From the NCBI GenBank assembly GCA_007693745.1, contig REDA01000072.1, forward strand, positions 1 through 40,855: a stretch of 40,855 nucleotides of DNA. The letters are read 5' to 3'. The notes below the pieces were generated by a model. The model saw nothing but the letters and a program-made list of their open reading frames with translations. It was not told where the DNA came from and did no database searches. Position numbers and translations under genes: made by a program. The DNA is from Balneolaceae bacterium (GTDB lineage Bacteria > Bacteroidota > Rhodothermia > Balneolales > Balneolaceae). Positions 1 to 7,075 of this stretch are shown here, one piece after another (the first letter of the stretch is position 1; each line of letters starts with the position of its first letter).

Positions 1-56
1 TTAAAGTTGCTTCCGCCTTGATCCTGAACAAAACTCCTGGTTTTTCAAAGCCCCCC
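1..56 (-). repeat. Copy of a short dispersed repeat (cut by the window edge)
   Basis: Read on the minus strand, this segment opens with GGGGGCTTTGAAAAAC and continues with AGTTTTG, GATCA and GGCG blocks in the same order and spacing as the segment starting at 34036. The 16 bases at 40-55 also recur exactly at 30603-30618. The left edge of the element is lost at the window start. No gene could be supported in bases 1-119. Confidence 0.45.
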
Positions 57-137
57 TCTGTATTATGGCAAAAAACGGCTTTTGAGTAAATTGATAAAAA
101 TAATTTCCTGAATCAGATATTGGAGGATAACGTAACG

Positions 138-674
138 ATGTATGGCCCGACGAAAAAACAGATGAAAGAGTTCATCAGAAACGGTACTTTTTTCGTGAGT
201 CTGATTATGATCATTTTTCTTACCGGTTGTGGTATTTCCGGGCCTTCGGTGACAGGCGGTGCGGATTCCGTGTCTGCCGGCGACAGAGAAAACCTCAGCC
301 GAAACAGAGTAACTGGTCAGCTCCGGCAAGTCTACAGCGACTGGGCCGGGACGCCATATCTGCTCGGAGGCGAGAGTCGTAACGGAATAGATTGCTCTGC
401 CTTTACCAGGATGGTATTCAGAGATCATTTCAGTCTGGAGATTCCCAGGCATACAAGAGATCAGCTCCAATCGGGAAGAGGTGTGAGGCGAAATGCCATA
501 CAGCCTGGTGATTTGATCTTTTTCAGGACTTCAAAGGATCTGCTTCATGTGGGTATTTCTATTGGAGGTGGTGATTTCCTTCACGCATCCGTCTCCTCCG
601 GCGTGATGATTTCAAACGTGAGGGAAGGCTATTGGGCTTCCAGATATCTTGGCACAAGGAGAGTATTACTTTAA
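138..674 (+). CDS. NlpC/P60 family peptidoglycan endopeptidase, lipoprotein
   Basis: This is a predicted outer-membrane lipoprotein of 178 residues that would cut the peptide stems of peptidoglycan (D-glutamyl-diaminopimelate endopeptidase type, as in Spr/NlpC). The N-terminus has a hydrophobic signal segment ending in a lipobox (LTGC, Cys31). The NlpC/P60 domain fills residues 60-178. The catalytic Cys86 lies in GIDCSAF, the first His137 in LLHVGI and the second His149 in FLHASVSSG, with the usual PGDLIFF strand between. ATG 138 was chosen because GGAGG at 122-126 sits 11 bases upstream; a TTG at 120 and an ATG at 162 are alternatives, and all keep the signal peptide. It stands alone, with 270 bases before the next gene in which I see no further gene. 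Family assignment is firm; the exact bond cleaved is inferred. Confidence 0.9.
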   Translation: MYGPTKKQMKEFIRNGTFFVSLIMIIFLTGCGISGPSVTGGADSVSAGDRENLSRNRVTGQLRQVYSDWAGTPYLLGGESRNGIDCSAFTRMVFRDHFSLEIPRHTRDQLQSGRGVRRNAIQPGDLIFFRTSKDLLHVGISIGGGDFLHASVSSGVMISNVREGYWASRYLGTRRVLL

Positions 675-944
675 CGGGTCTTTTTTCCAAACCCCGGCTC
701 CCCGGAAAGGGAGTAAGATGAGGGATCCGGCATGATGGTGACACTCTCACTCATCGATCTGACTCTGGGTAAAACAACCGTTTTCGATATTCTGCCTCGC
801 TGGAAAGATTAGATGAGGCAGCATATTGCCGTCATCCTGATTGAAAAAGGCAGGGAATAAAAACTGCCAATTTCCGTTCATCTGCTGTATCTTACATTTA
901 CCGTAAAAATCAACCATTTCTGTTCATCTCAAAACAGTTCGATT

Positions 945-1148
945 ATGATCAGACCTATGTTCGGCGCAACTGCCAAACCCAGAAAATTTGACCTTCCGCT
1001 TCGGTATTACGACCCCAGGGAAGATGAGAAACGAAAGGAACGCATACGGATTAAAACAAACCGAAACCGACACCGAAGCCAGAATATCCGGGTTGTCATT
1101 TATGCTTTGGGACTGGCAATGGTTATATGGGCGATATCGATACTTTGA
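945..1148 (+). CDS. Small single-helix membrane protein of unknown function
   Basis: This encodes a 67-residue protein. A conserved-looking N-terminal half contains the segment RYYDPREDEKRKERI, followed by a strongly basic linker and one C-terminal hydrophobic helix (about residues 48-66). This suggests a tail-anchored inner-membrane protein with a charged cytoplasmic part. It starts at ATG 945; a second in-frame ATG lies at 957 (MFGATAKPRKF). The stop is 25 bases before mutL, so the two are probably co-transcribed. I recall similar short proteins next to mutL in related genomes, but I cannot name a function. The frame, hydrophobic helix and position support it being real; the overlapping frame starting at 988 lacks these traits. 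Confidence 0.7.
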   Translation: MIRPMFGATAKPRKFDLPLRYYDPREDEKRKERIRIKTNRNRHRSQNIRVVIYALGLAMVIWAISIL

Positions 1149-1173
1149 CAAGTCAACCGGAATTTTGTGAGAA

Positions 1174-3015
1174 TTGGCCGATAAATTGAGTACAGATAAA
1201 GATGTTATACATTCCGTGATCAGGCAGATGCCTCCGGAGCTGTCCAATAAAATTGCAGCCGGTGAGGTTGTTCAGCGCCCTGCATCGGTTGCCAAAGAGT
1301 TGCTGGATAATGCGATCGACTCCGGAGCGGATCAGATTCGTCTGATTGTTGCTCAGGCTGGGAGGACTCTGATTCAGGTTACAGATAACGGTTGCGGAAT
1401 GTCTGAAACAGATGCAAAACTCTGTTTTGAGAGGCATGCTACATCGAAAATCACTTCGATCGAAGATCTTTTTCGTGTACGAACCATGGGATTCAGAGGT
1501 GAAGCGATGGCTTCAATCGCATCGGTTTCCCAGGTTGAGATGACGACAAGAAGGGTTGAGGATGAAGCGGGGACACACATCGAAATCCGGGGTGGGGAGG
1601 AGAAAGTGTTTGAACCCGCTGCTTTGCCATCGGGGACATCGGTTACTGTCCGAAACCTCTTTTACAATGTTCCTGCGAGGAGGCAGTTTCTGAAAACAGA
1701 TGCGACGGAGCTGAAGCACATTATCGGAGTGTTCCAGAATGCTGCACTGGCCAATAGATCCATCGATTTTGAGATGCATGCAGATGGAGATCAACTCTAC
1801 CACCTGCCGGTTCAGTCTCTGGAAGAGAGAGTGACAGAGCTTTTCGGAAAGCAGTACAGAGCGAGTCTTATCCCGTTTGAAGAAGAGACAAGTTATGTTC
1901 GAATCTACGGGCTTATAGCCGATCCAAAACTTGCCAGAAAAAGCCGTGGAGAACAGTTTCTCTTTGTGAATGGCAGGCCATTCCAGCATCGTTATCTCAG
2001 TTATGTGATTTTGAGCCTTTTTGACAGCTGGACCAAACAGAACGAATATCCCTTTTATGCTCTCTTTTTTGAGATTGATCCTGCGCAGGTGGATGTCAAT
2101 GTGCATCCGGCGAAAATGGAAGTGAAATTTGATGATGAAAGGAGTATTACCCAGCTGGCCCGTTCTGTTGTAAAAAAAGCGATCAATCAATACTTCATGG
2201 TTCCCGACCTGGAGCACTTGCCGGATCACCCGCGTACCATGCAGGGCTTATCTGAATTCGGATCCACTCAGTTCACGGCCGGATCATCACGAAAGGAGAC
2301 CTCAGAAGTGCATTTTCCATCACGTATTAATTTTCAGAATAAAGAGAGGATCCATCCACAGAGTGCAGAACAACTCTACGGGAAGCCTGGGGTTCAGATT
2401 GGCGATTTTCCTGTCACGCTCACATCAGATACCGACTTGAAAAAGCAGGAGCGCGGCATGGGTTTCTGGCAGCTTCACAACCGGTATATTATCACTCAAA
2501 CCCGTTCGGGCCTCTGCATGATTGATCAGCATAGTGCACACAAGCGAATTATCTATGAAAAAGCACTGAGTGCGACGGAAGAGTCTCTTCCGGGTACTCA
2601 GCAGTTGCTTTTTGCTCAGACGCTGGAACTTTCAGCGACTGACTTTTTACTGCTCAGGGAGCTTCTTCCCATTATCCAGAGGATGGGTTTTAGTATAGAG
2701 CTTCTCAGCGGCAATACCGCAATGATCAGTGGTGTTCCTGCAGATATTGAAATCGGGGATGAGCGGGTGGTACTTCGTGAGATGCTTCAGCAATACCGGG
2801 AGCTTGGTGCCCGGGGAAATCTGGACGCAAGAAAAAAAGTAGCCATTGCTTTTGCGTCCCGTACAGCGGTTCCGGCCGGGAAAAAACTACTGGAGCTGGA
2901 AATGGAAAATCTGTTTGATCAGCTATTTGCCTGTGACAAACCGTATGAAGATCCGCTCGGGAAGCCAACATTGATTTATATGTCACTTGATGAACTGAAA
3001 TCCAGATTCAGATAA
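1174..3015 (+). CDS. mutL: DNA mismatch repair protein MutL (altered endonuclease motifs)
   Basis: MutL couples MutS mismatch recognition to strand incision. The 613-residue protein has a complete GHKL ATPase domain: NKIAAGEVVQRP near residue 25, DNGCGM, RHATSKI and GFRGEAMASIASVS. A transducer domain follows with NVHPAKMEV, then a variable linker and a C-terminal dimerisation domain from about residue 420. In that domain the usual metal-binding motif DQHA-x2-E-x4-E reads DQHSAHKRIIYE (from residue 451), with Lys in place of the first Glu. The usual ACR reads ASR (561-563) and the usual CPHGRP reads DPLGKP (from 593). This suggests weak or absent nicking activity. The start is uncertain: TTG 1174 gives 14 extra residues, while GTG 1216 would give the family-typical short N-terminus. 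Neither has a strong ribosome-binding site. Confidence 0.95.
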   Translation: MADKLSTDKDVIHSVIRQMPPELSNKIAAGEVVQRPASVAKELLDNAIDSGADQIRLIVAQAGRTLIQVTDNGCGMSETDAKLCFERHATSKITSIEDLFRVRTMGFRGEAMASIASVSQVEMTTRRVEDEAGTHIEIRGGEEKVFEPAALPSGTSVTVRNLFYNVPARRQFLKTDATELKHIIGVFQNAALANRSIDFEMHADGDQLYHLPVQSLEERVTELFGKQYRASLIPFEEETSYVRIYGLIADPKLARKSRGEQFLFVNGRPFQHRYLSYVILSLFDSWTKQNEYPFYALFFEIDPAQVDVNVHPAKMEVKFDDERSITQLARSVVKKAINQYFMVPDLEHLPDHPRTMQGLSEFGSTQFTAGSSRKETSEVHFPSRINFQNKERIHPQSAEQLYGKPGVQIGDFPVTLTSDTDLKKQERGMGFWQLHNRYIITQTRSGLCMIDQHSAHKRIIYEKALSATEESLPGTQQLLFAQTLELSATDFLLLRELLPIIQRMGFSIELLSGNTAMISGVPADIEIGDERVVLREMLQQYRELGARGNLDARKKVAIAFASRTAVPAGKKLLELEMENLFDQLFACDKPYEDPLGKPTLIYMSLDELKSRFR

Positions 3016-3091
3016 TTCTGTTTTAAGCAGTGTCAGAATTGTTACATTTCCGGTTGAGGGACCTCCTTTTCAAAAACTTAACAGTAAACAC

Positions 3092-4222
3092 TTGAACATA
3101 CTTGCCGTTGAACCTTATTACAGCGGTTCTCACAGAGCTTTTTTAAAGGGGCTGATTGAGAACTCATCGCACAAAATTATTCCGGTAAAACTGGATTACC
3201 GGAGGTGGAAATGGCGCATGCACGGTGATTCGGTCAAACTTGCGGAGATGTCTGCAGAGATCAGGGAAAATATTGACATTCTGCTTGTGAGCAGCATGAC
3301 CAATCTGCCTGCGTTTCTTGCTCTTACTAGCCCGCGTTTTGCCCACACTCCAAAGGTGATGATGATGCATGAAAATCAGCTCACCCAGCCCATTCCAGAC
3401 GGTATGGAGAGGGATATAACCTATTGTTATATCAATTACCTGAGCATGCTCTCGGCCGACAAACTTCTTTTTACAACGAAACATCATCTTAGTGAGTTGC
3501 TGGATGCTTTGCCCGGATTCCTTGAGAATTTTCCGGACGACAAACATTATAACACGGTTGACAAGATCAGAGATAAGAGTCTTGTAATGTATCCCGGTCT
3601 GAACCTCTCGGTATTTGATGGTGAGCCTGATACCCGTCAGAACAACAAGAAACCTGTAATCGTCTGGAATCAGCGCTGGCAGTTCGACCGTAATCCTTCC
3701 ACGTTCTTCAAGGTGTTGAATCGGCTGAACGACATTGATCTTGAGTTTGATCTTATATTAGCCGGTGACACCAAGCACAGGAAACCTGAGGAATTTGAGG
3801 ATGCGTGGAATCGTTTTGGTGAACAGATAACCCATTTTGGATATGTAGAGGATGTGACAAACTACAGCCGGCTGCTTCATTCGGGAGATATTGTTGTATC
3901 CACGGCGACTCACGAATTCTTTTGTGTTGCCATTATGGAAGCGATCTATTGCGGATGCCATCCGTTGGTACCGAACAGGCTTCACTACCCGGAGCTGATT
4001 CCAAACAGCCTGCATAACCCGCTGCTGCATTCTCCGATTTTATACGATACGGAAGATGAACTTTTCAGACATCTTAAGAATTTGCTCACCGGAGAGACCA
4101 AACCCCTGCCAAAAACTTCGCTTCAAAGTATTAACCGGCATCTGGACTGGAGCAGTATGATTGAGAAATATGATACTCTCTTTGAGGAGATGCGCATGAT
4201 GAAGAGCAGAGCTTCATTTTAA
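3092..4222 (+). CDS. DUF3524 glycosyltransferase resembling tRNA-queuosine alpha-mannosyltransferase (QTMAN/GTDC1)
   Basis: This is a 376-residue GT-B glycosyltransferase. The N-terminal DUF3524 part begins ILAVEPYYSGSHRAFLKGL and has LDYRRWKWRMHG (34-45), then MHENQLTQP (92-100) and ERDITYCYINYLS (106-118). These blocks are the hallmark of animal GTDC1/QTMAN, which mannosylates queuosine at position 34 of tRNA-Asp. The C-terminal half is a family-4 glycosyltransferase domain with WNQRWQFDRNP near 192 and, at 274-304, the HEFFCVAIMEA / GCHPLVP / LHYPELIP donor-site motif. The start is TTG 3092, chosen because it begins exactly where family members begin; the ribosome-binding site is weak. It lies 76 bases after mutL and converges on dnaB. 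Family membership is clear; the substrate in bacteria is inferred, and another acceptor is possible. Confidence 0.85.
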   Translation: MNILAVEPYYSGSHRAFLKGLIENSSHKIIPVKLDYRRWKWRMHGDSVKLAEMSAEIRENIDILLVSSMTNLPAFLALTSPRFAHTPKVMMMHENQLTQPIPDGMERDITYCYINYLSMLSADKLLFTTKHHLSELLDALPGFLENFPDDKHYNTVDKIRDKSLVMYPGLNLSVFDGEPDTRQNNKKPVIVWNQRWQFDRNPSTFFKVLNRLNDIDLEFDLILAGDTKHRKPEEFEDAWNRFGEQITHFGYVEDVTNYSRLLHSGDIVVSTATHEFFCVAIMEAIYCGCHPLVPNRLHYPELIPNSLHNPLLHSPILYDTEDELFRHLKNLLTGETKPLPKTSLQSINRHLDWSSMIEKYDTLFEEMRMMKSRASF

Positions 4223-4297
4223 GACCTGTCGGCAGATCTCACTTCAGATAAGCGGATGCGATGTTAAATCGTAAAGGTATTTTGGCGAAGGGAGGAT

Positions 4298-5806
4298 TCA
4301 GAACGGACTTTCATTATCACCACCCGGTGAGTGTGGCAGTGGAGGCGGACCCGGCTGCTGTTCCTGTTCATTTAGATAATCATTGCCTCCCGGTGCCGTT
4401 TCAATTCTTGACAGCCTCTCAAAACGGGCATACTCTTTTACAAAGAACATCCGGGTAGTGCCTACCGGCCCGTTTCTCTGCTTGCCTATGATCAGCTCGG
4501 CGAGACCTGCCGTTGATTCTCCATCCGGTGTAGTGGTAATTCCGTAATACTCGGGTCTGTAGAGAAAACAGACCACATCAGCATCCTGCTCAATAGATCC
4601 CGATTCCCTGAGGTCACTCAGCTGAGGCCGCTTGTCACCTCCCCTCTGTTCAACCTGCCGGCTAAGCTGGGAAAGAGCGATCACGGGGAGATTCAGCTCT
4701 TTGGCCAGAGATTTTAAGCCTCTGGAGATGGTTGCAATTTCCTGCTCCCTGTTCCCCGATTCGCGCACGCTTGCTGTCATCAGCTGCAGATAATCCACCA
4801 CCACAAGCCCGATGTCATGTTCGCTTTTCAATCTGCGGCATTTGGTGCGAAGTTCCATGATACTGAGGCTCGGGGTATCGTCAATAAAAATCTTCGCTGT
4901 GAAGAGTCTGCTTGCGGCATCGATTAGTCTTTTGAAGTCTTCATCCTTTACACGTCCCGTTCTTGCAGACTGGGCATTGATTCGTGCTTCCATGGTAAGA
5001 AAGCGCTGAACAAGCTGATTTGAGGACATTTCCAGACTGAATATGGCCACATTGGTTTGCATCTCTTCATCAGGATGGAGGGCTGCATTCCTGGCAGCGG
5101 TGAGTGTGAAGGCCGTCTTTCCCATGGAGGGCCTTGCGGCGATAATAATGAGGTCTCCGTTTTGCCACCCGGATGTGTAGTGGTCCACATCGAGACCGGA
5201 CGGAACTCCTGTAATCCCTTCCGGCTTGCCCCGAAGGTCTTCCAGATAGGCCAGTGTATCCTTAAGAATATCACTTATTGCAACTGCACTGGCTTTGGAA
5301 CGGGTATTGGCGATGTCGAATATTTTCTGTTCTGCTGCATCGAGCACATCACTTGCATCACTTGAAGAGTCGTATGCTGATTTTATGATCTCATTGCAGT
5401 GCAGAATCAGATTGCGCTTGATCGCTTTCTCAGAAATAATCTGTGCATGATAATCAATATTTGCAGCAGAACTGACAGACCGGGTCAGATCGGCAAGGTA
5501 ACCGGCACCGCCTACGGAGTCAATCAGTTTTTTATCCCTCAATTCGCTCTCCACAGTCAGGATATCCAGAGGATTTCCCCGTTCGTAAAGGTCGAAGAGT
5601 GTTTCGAAAATATGTTTGTTGGCAGGTTTGTAGAAATCTTCTGAGCGGAGAAGCTGCAATGCGATCGTAGCCGCATCTTTCTCAATGAGCATTGCACCAA
5701 GAACAGCTTCTTCAATTTCAACGGCCTGAGGCGGAATTCGCCCGCCCTCATGCGACATGGCAGAGGGTGAAGAGTTGCTGTTTCTGTTACCGTTTTCGGG
5801 TGTCAT
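4298..5806 (-). CDS. dnaB: Replicative DNA helicase DnaB
   Basis: DnaB is the hexameric 5'-3' helicase that unwinds DNA at the replication fork. The 502-residue protein has the N-terminal all-alpha primase-binding domain (about 28-130), a linker helix, and a RecA-like ATPase domain. Walker A is ARPSMGKTA at 224-232 and Walker B is LVVVDYLQL at 334-342. Also visible are FSLEMS (256-261), the ALSQLSRQVE loop and the DLRESGSIEQDADVV segment with the arginine finger region. The N-terminal 27 residues and the C-terminal tail (Pro/Gly/Gln-rich) are low complexity. No intein is present. It is convergent with the glycosyltransferase gene; the 75 bases between them show no clear terminator hairpin. 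Confidence 0.97.
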   Translation of the reverse strand: MTPENGNRNSNSSPSAMSHEGGRIPPQAVEIEEAVLGAMLIEKDAATIALQLLRSEDFYKPANKHIFETLFDLYERGNPLDILTVESELRDKKLIDSVGGAGYLADLTRSVSSAANIDYHAQIISEKAIKRNLILHCNEIIKSAYDSSSDASDVLDAAEQKIFDIANTRSKASAVAISDILKDTLAYLEDLRGKPEGITGVPSGLDVDHYTSGWQNGDLIIIAARPSMGKTAFTLTAARNAALHPDEEMQTNVAIFSLEMSSNQLVQRFLTMEARINAQSARTGRVKDEDFKRLIDAASRLFTAKIFIDDTPSLSIMELRTKCRRLKSEHDIGLVVVDYLQLMTASVRESGNREQEIATISRGLKSLAKELNLPVIALSQLSRQVEQRGGDKRPQLSDLRESGSIEQDADVVCFLYRPEYYGITTTPDGESTAGLAELIIGKQRNGPVGTTRMFFVKEYARFERLSRIETAPGGNDYLNEQEQQPGPPPLPHSPGGDNESPF

Positions 5807-5906
5807 TTGAATATATTAGGATTACTGCTTTGGGGTCCGCGATCAGGTTCGGCGGATCTTCAGTTTCAGTTGATTTCCGGCACAGAGCCGATCATCAAAG
5901 TAAGAA

Positions 5907-6143
5907 ATGTGCAGAGATTTATGGAATAAAGATTTCATAATTTTGGTTCATGCATATGTTGTGGGCAGCCCTCAACAGGTGATTGAAAAAATTCTTTATC
6001 AGCATGAGCTTTTTGGTCACAGCCGCTTTCTGCTTCAGATGAGTGTGGGAAGTATTTCCCATAAAAAACTGATGAAATCGATAGAGCTTTTTGCCACGGT
6101 GGTAGCACCGGAAGTCAAAAAGGCATTATCAGCAGTTGCTTAG
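5907..6143 (+). pseudogene. C-terminal remnant of a luciferase-like flavin monooxygenase
   Basis: From about base 5943 the frame encodes roughly 65 residues matching the C-terminal end of LLM-class flavin-dependent oxidoreductases: [20 protein letters not shown], a hydrophobic LLQMSVG strand, and [17 protein letters not shown] before the stop. The whole TIM-barrel core of about 270 residues that should precede it is missing. The first dozen residues of the frame and the 100 bases upstream to dnaB do not resemble the family. It has no recognisable ribosome-binding site and lies between dnaB and the uracil-DNA glycosylase, both on the other strand. I read it as a deletion relic, not a functional small protein. 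Confidence 0.75.
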
Positions 6144-6150
6144 AGAAAAA

Positions 6151-7020
6151 TCAGGGTTTGCATCCAAGCTCATCATAGCGCTTGCGAAGCTTCTGAACAT
6201 CTTCCCAGACCGGGCGCTTCCAGTGAGGATTTCTCAAAAGCGCTGCAGGGTGATAGGTAACGGTCAGCTCAGCCCCTTTAAACGGATAAAATCTCCCGCG
6301 CATACTCTTTAATGGTTCCTCATGATTCAGAAGAGTATTACCGGAAACCTTACCCAGACAAAGGATTAGTTTTGGCTGTATCAGTTCGATCTGACGTATC
6401 AGATAGGGAAGAGAGCGGGTACGCTCTTCCGGTTCAGGGTTTCGGTTACCCGGAGGCCTGTGCTTCAGAATGTTGGCGATATAGACATCTTCTCTTTTGA
6501 ACTGTATAGCTTCCAGAATTTTATTAAGCAGCTGTCCGGCCGCGCCTACAAAGGGCTCTTCACGCAGATCTTCCTGTTCTCCGGGGGCTTCACCGATCAG
6601 CATCAGGTCTGCATTTGGATTGCCCGTGCCAAATACCAGCCGCGTGTTTTCAAGATCGGTTTTAAGTTCGTCAGCGCTATTACAGAGTTCCAGGAGCTCA
6701 TCCAGTCCGGAGCAACTCATCAGTTGATCCTCAAGTGAATGCTGCCGGTTCACCGGTGCGGGGATATTTATCGGGCTCCCGGGCGACGGGATTGTGTCGG
6801 GTTGATTTTCCCGGGCTGCATTTGAAACGGGTATGTCCACAGGATGTACGCCCGGTGCAGGCCCGATTTCCTCACCGCTATGAGAAATCTTTGAGAGAGT
6901 TTCCTGATTCATGGATGAAACAGAGGCAGGATTCGTATGAACAATAGGACCATAGACATCAGCTTCTGATTCAATGAAGAGGATGATATCTTCTAAAAGG
7001 CGGTTCTCCTGATCGTGCAT
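6151..7020 (-). CDS. Uracil-DNA glycosylase, family 4-like, lacking the usual Fe-S cysteines
   Basis: This enzyme would remove uracil from DNA as the first step of base-excision repair. The 289-residue protein has an N-terminal extension of about 100 residues with low-complexity Pro/Ser/Asn composition, then the catalytic domain. Motif A is GEAPGEQEDLREEPFVGAAG (143-162); motif B is VTYHPAALLRNPHWK (254-268). Canonical family 4 enzymes hold a [4Fe-4S] cluster with four cysteines. Here the position after NILK that should be Cys is His187 (KHRPP), the Cys before PYL is Ser203 (RSLPYL), and of the CxxC pair only Cys113 remains, with Ala116 at the second site. It starts at ATG 7020, 55 bases downstream of the serine hydrolase stop. 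The glycosylase call is firm; loss of the cluster is read from the alignment I hold in memory. Confidence 0.88.
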   Translation of the reverse strand: MHDQENRLLEDIILFIESEADVYGPIVHTNPASVSSMNQETLSKISHSGEEIGPAPGVHPVDIPVSNAARENQPDTIPSPGSPINIPAPVNRQHSLEDQLMSCSGLDELLELCNSADELKTDLENTRLVFGTGNPNADLMLIGEAPGEQEDLREEPFVGAAGQLLNKILEAIQFKREDVYIANILKHRPPGNRNPEPEERTRSLPYLIRQIELIQPKLILCLGKVSGNTLLNHEEPLKSMRGRFYPFKGAELTVTYHPAALLRNPHWKRPVWEDVQKLRKRYDELGCKP

Positions 7021-7075
7021 GGTCTTGAGTTTTTGGATCTGGCGGGTTGGAGCTTATCTCAGTTTAAATTCATCA

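Noticed and set aside
732-812. Short frame of 26 codons after the NlpC/P60 gene
   Set aside because: Too short, with no family, helix or ribosome-binding site to support it.
3016-3050. Possible terminator after mutL
   Set aside because: ATTCTG and CAGAAT can pair, but the loop is long, the stem AT-rich and there is no T-run.
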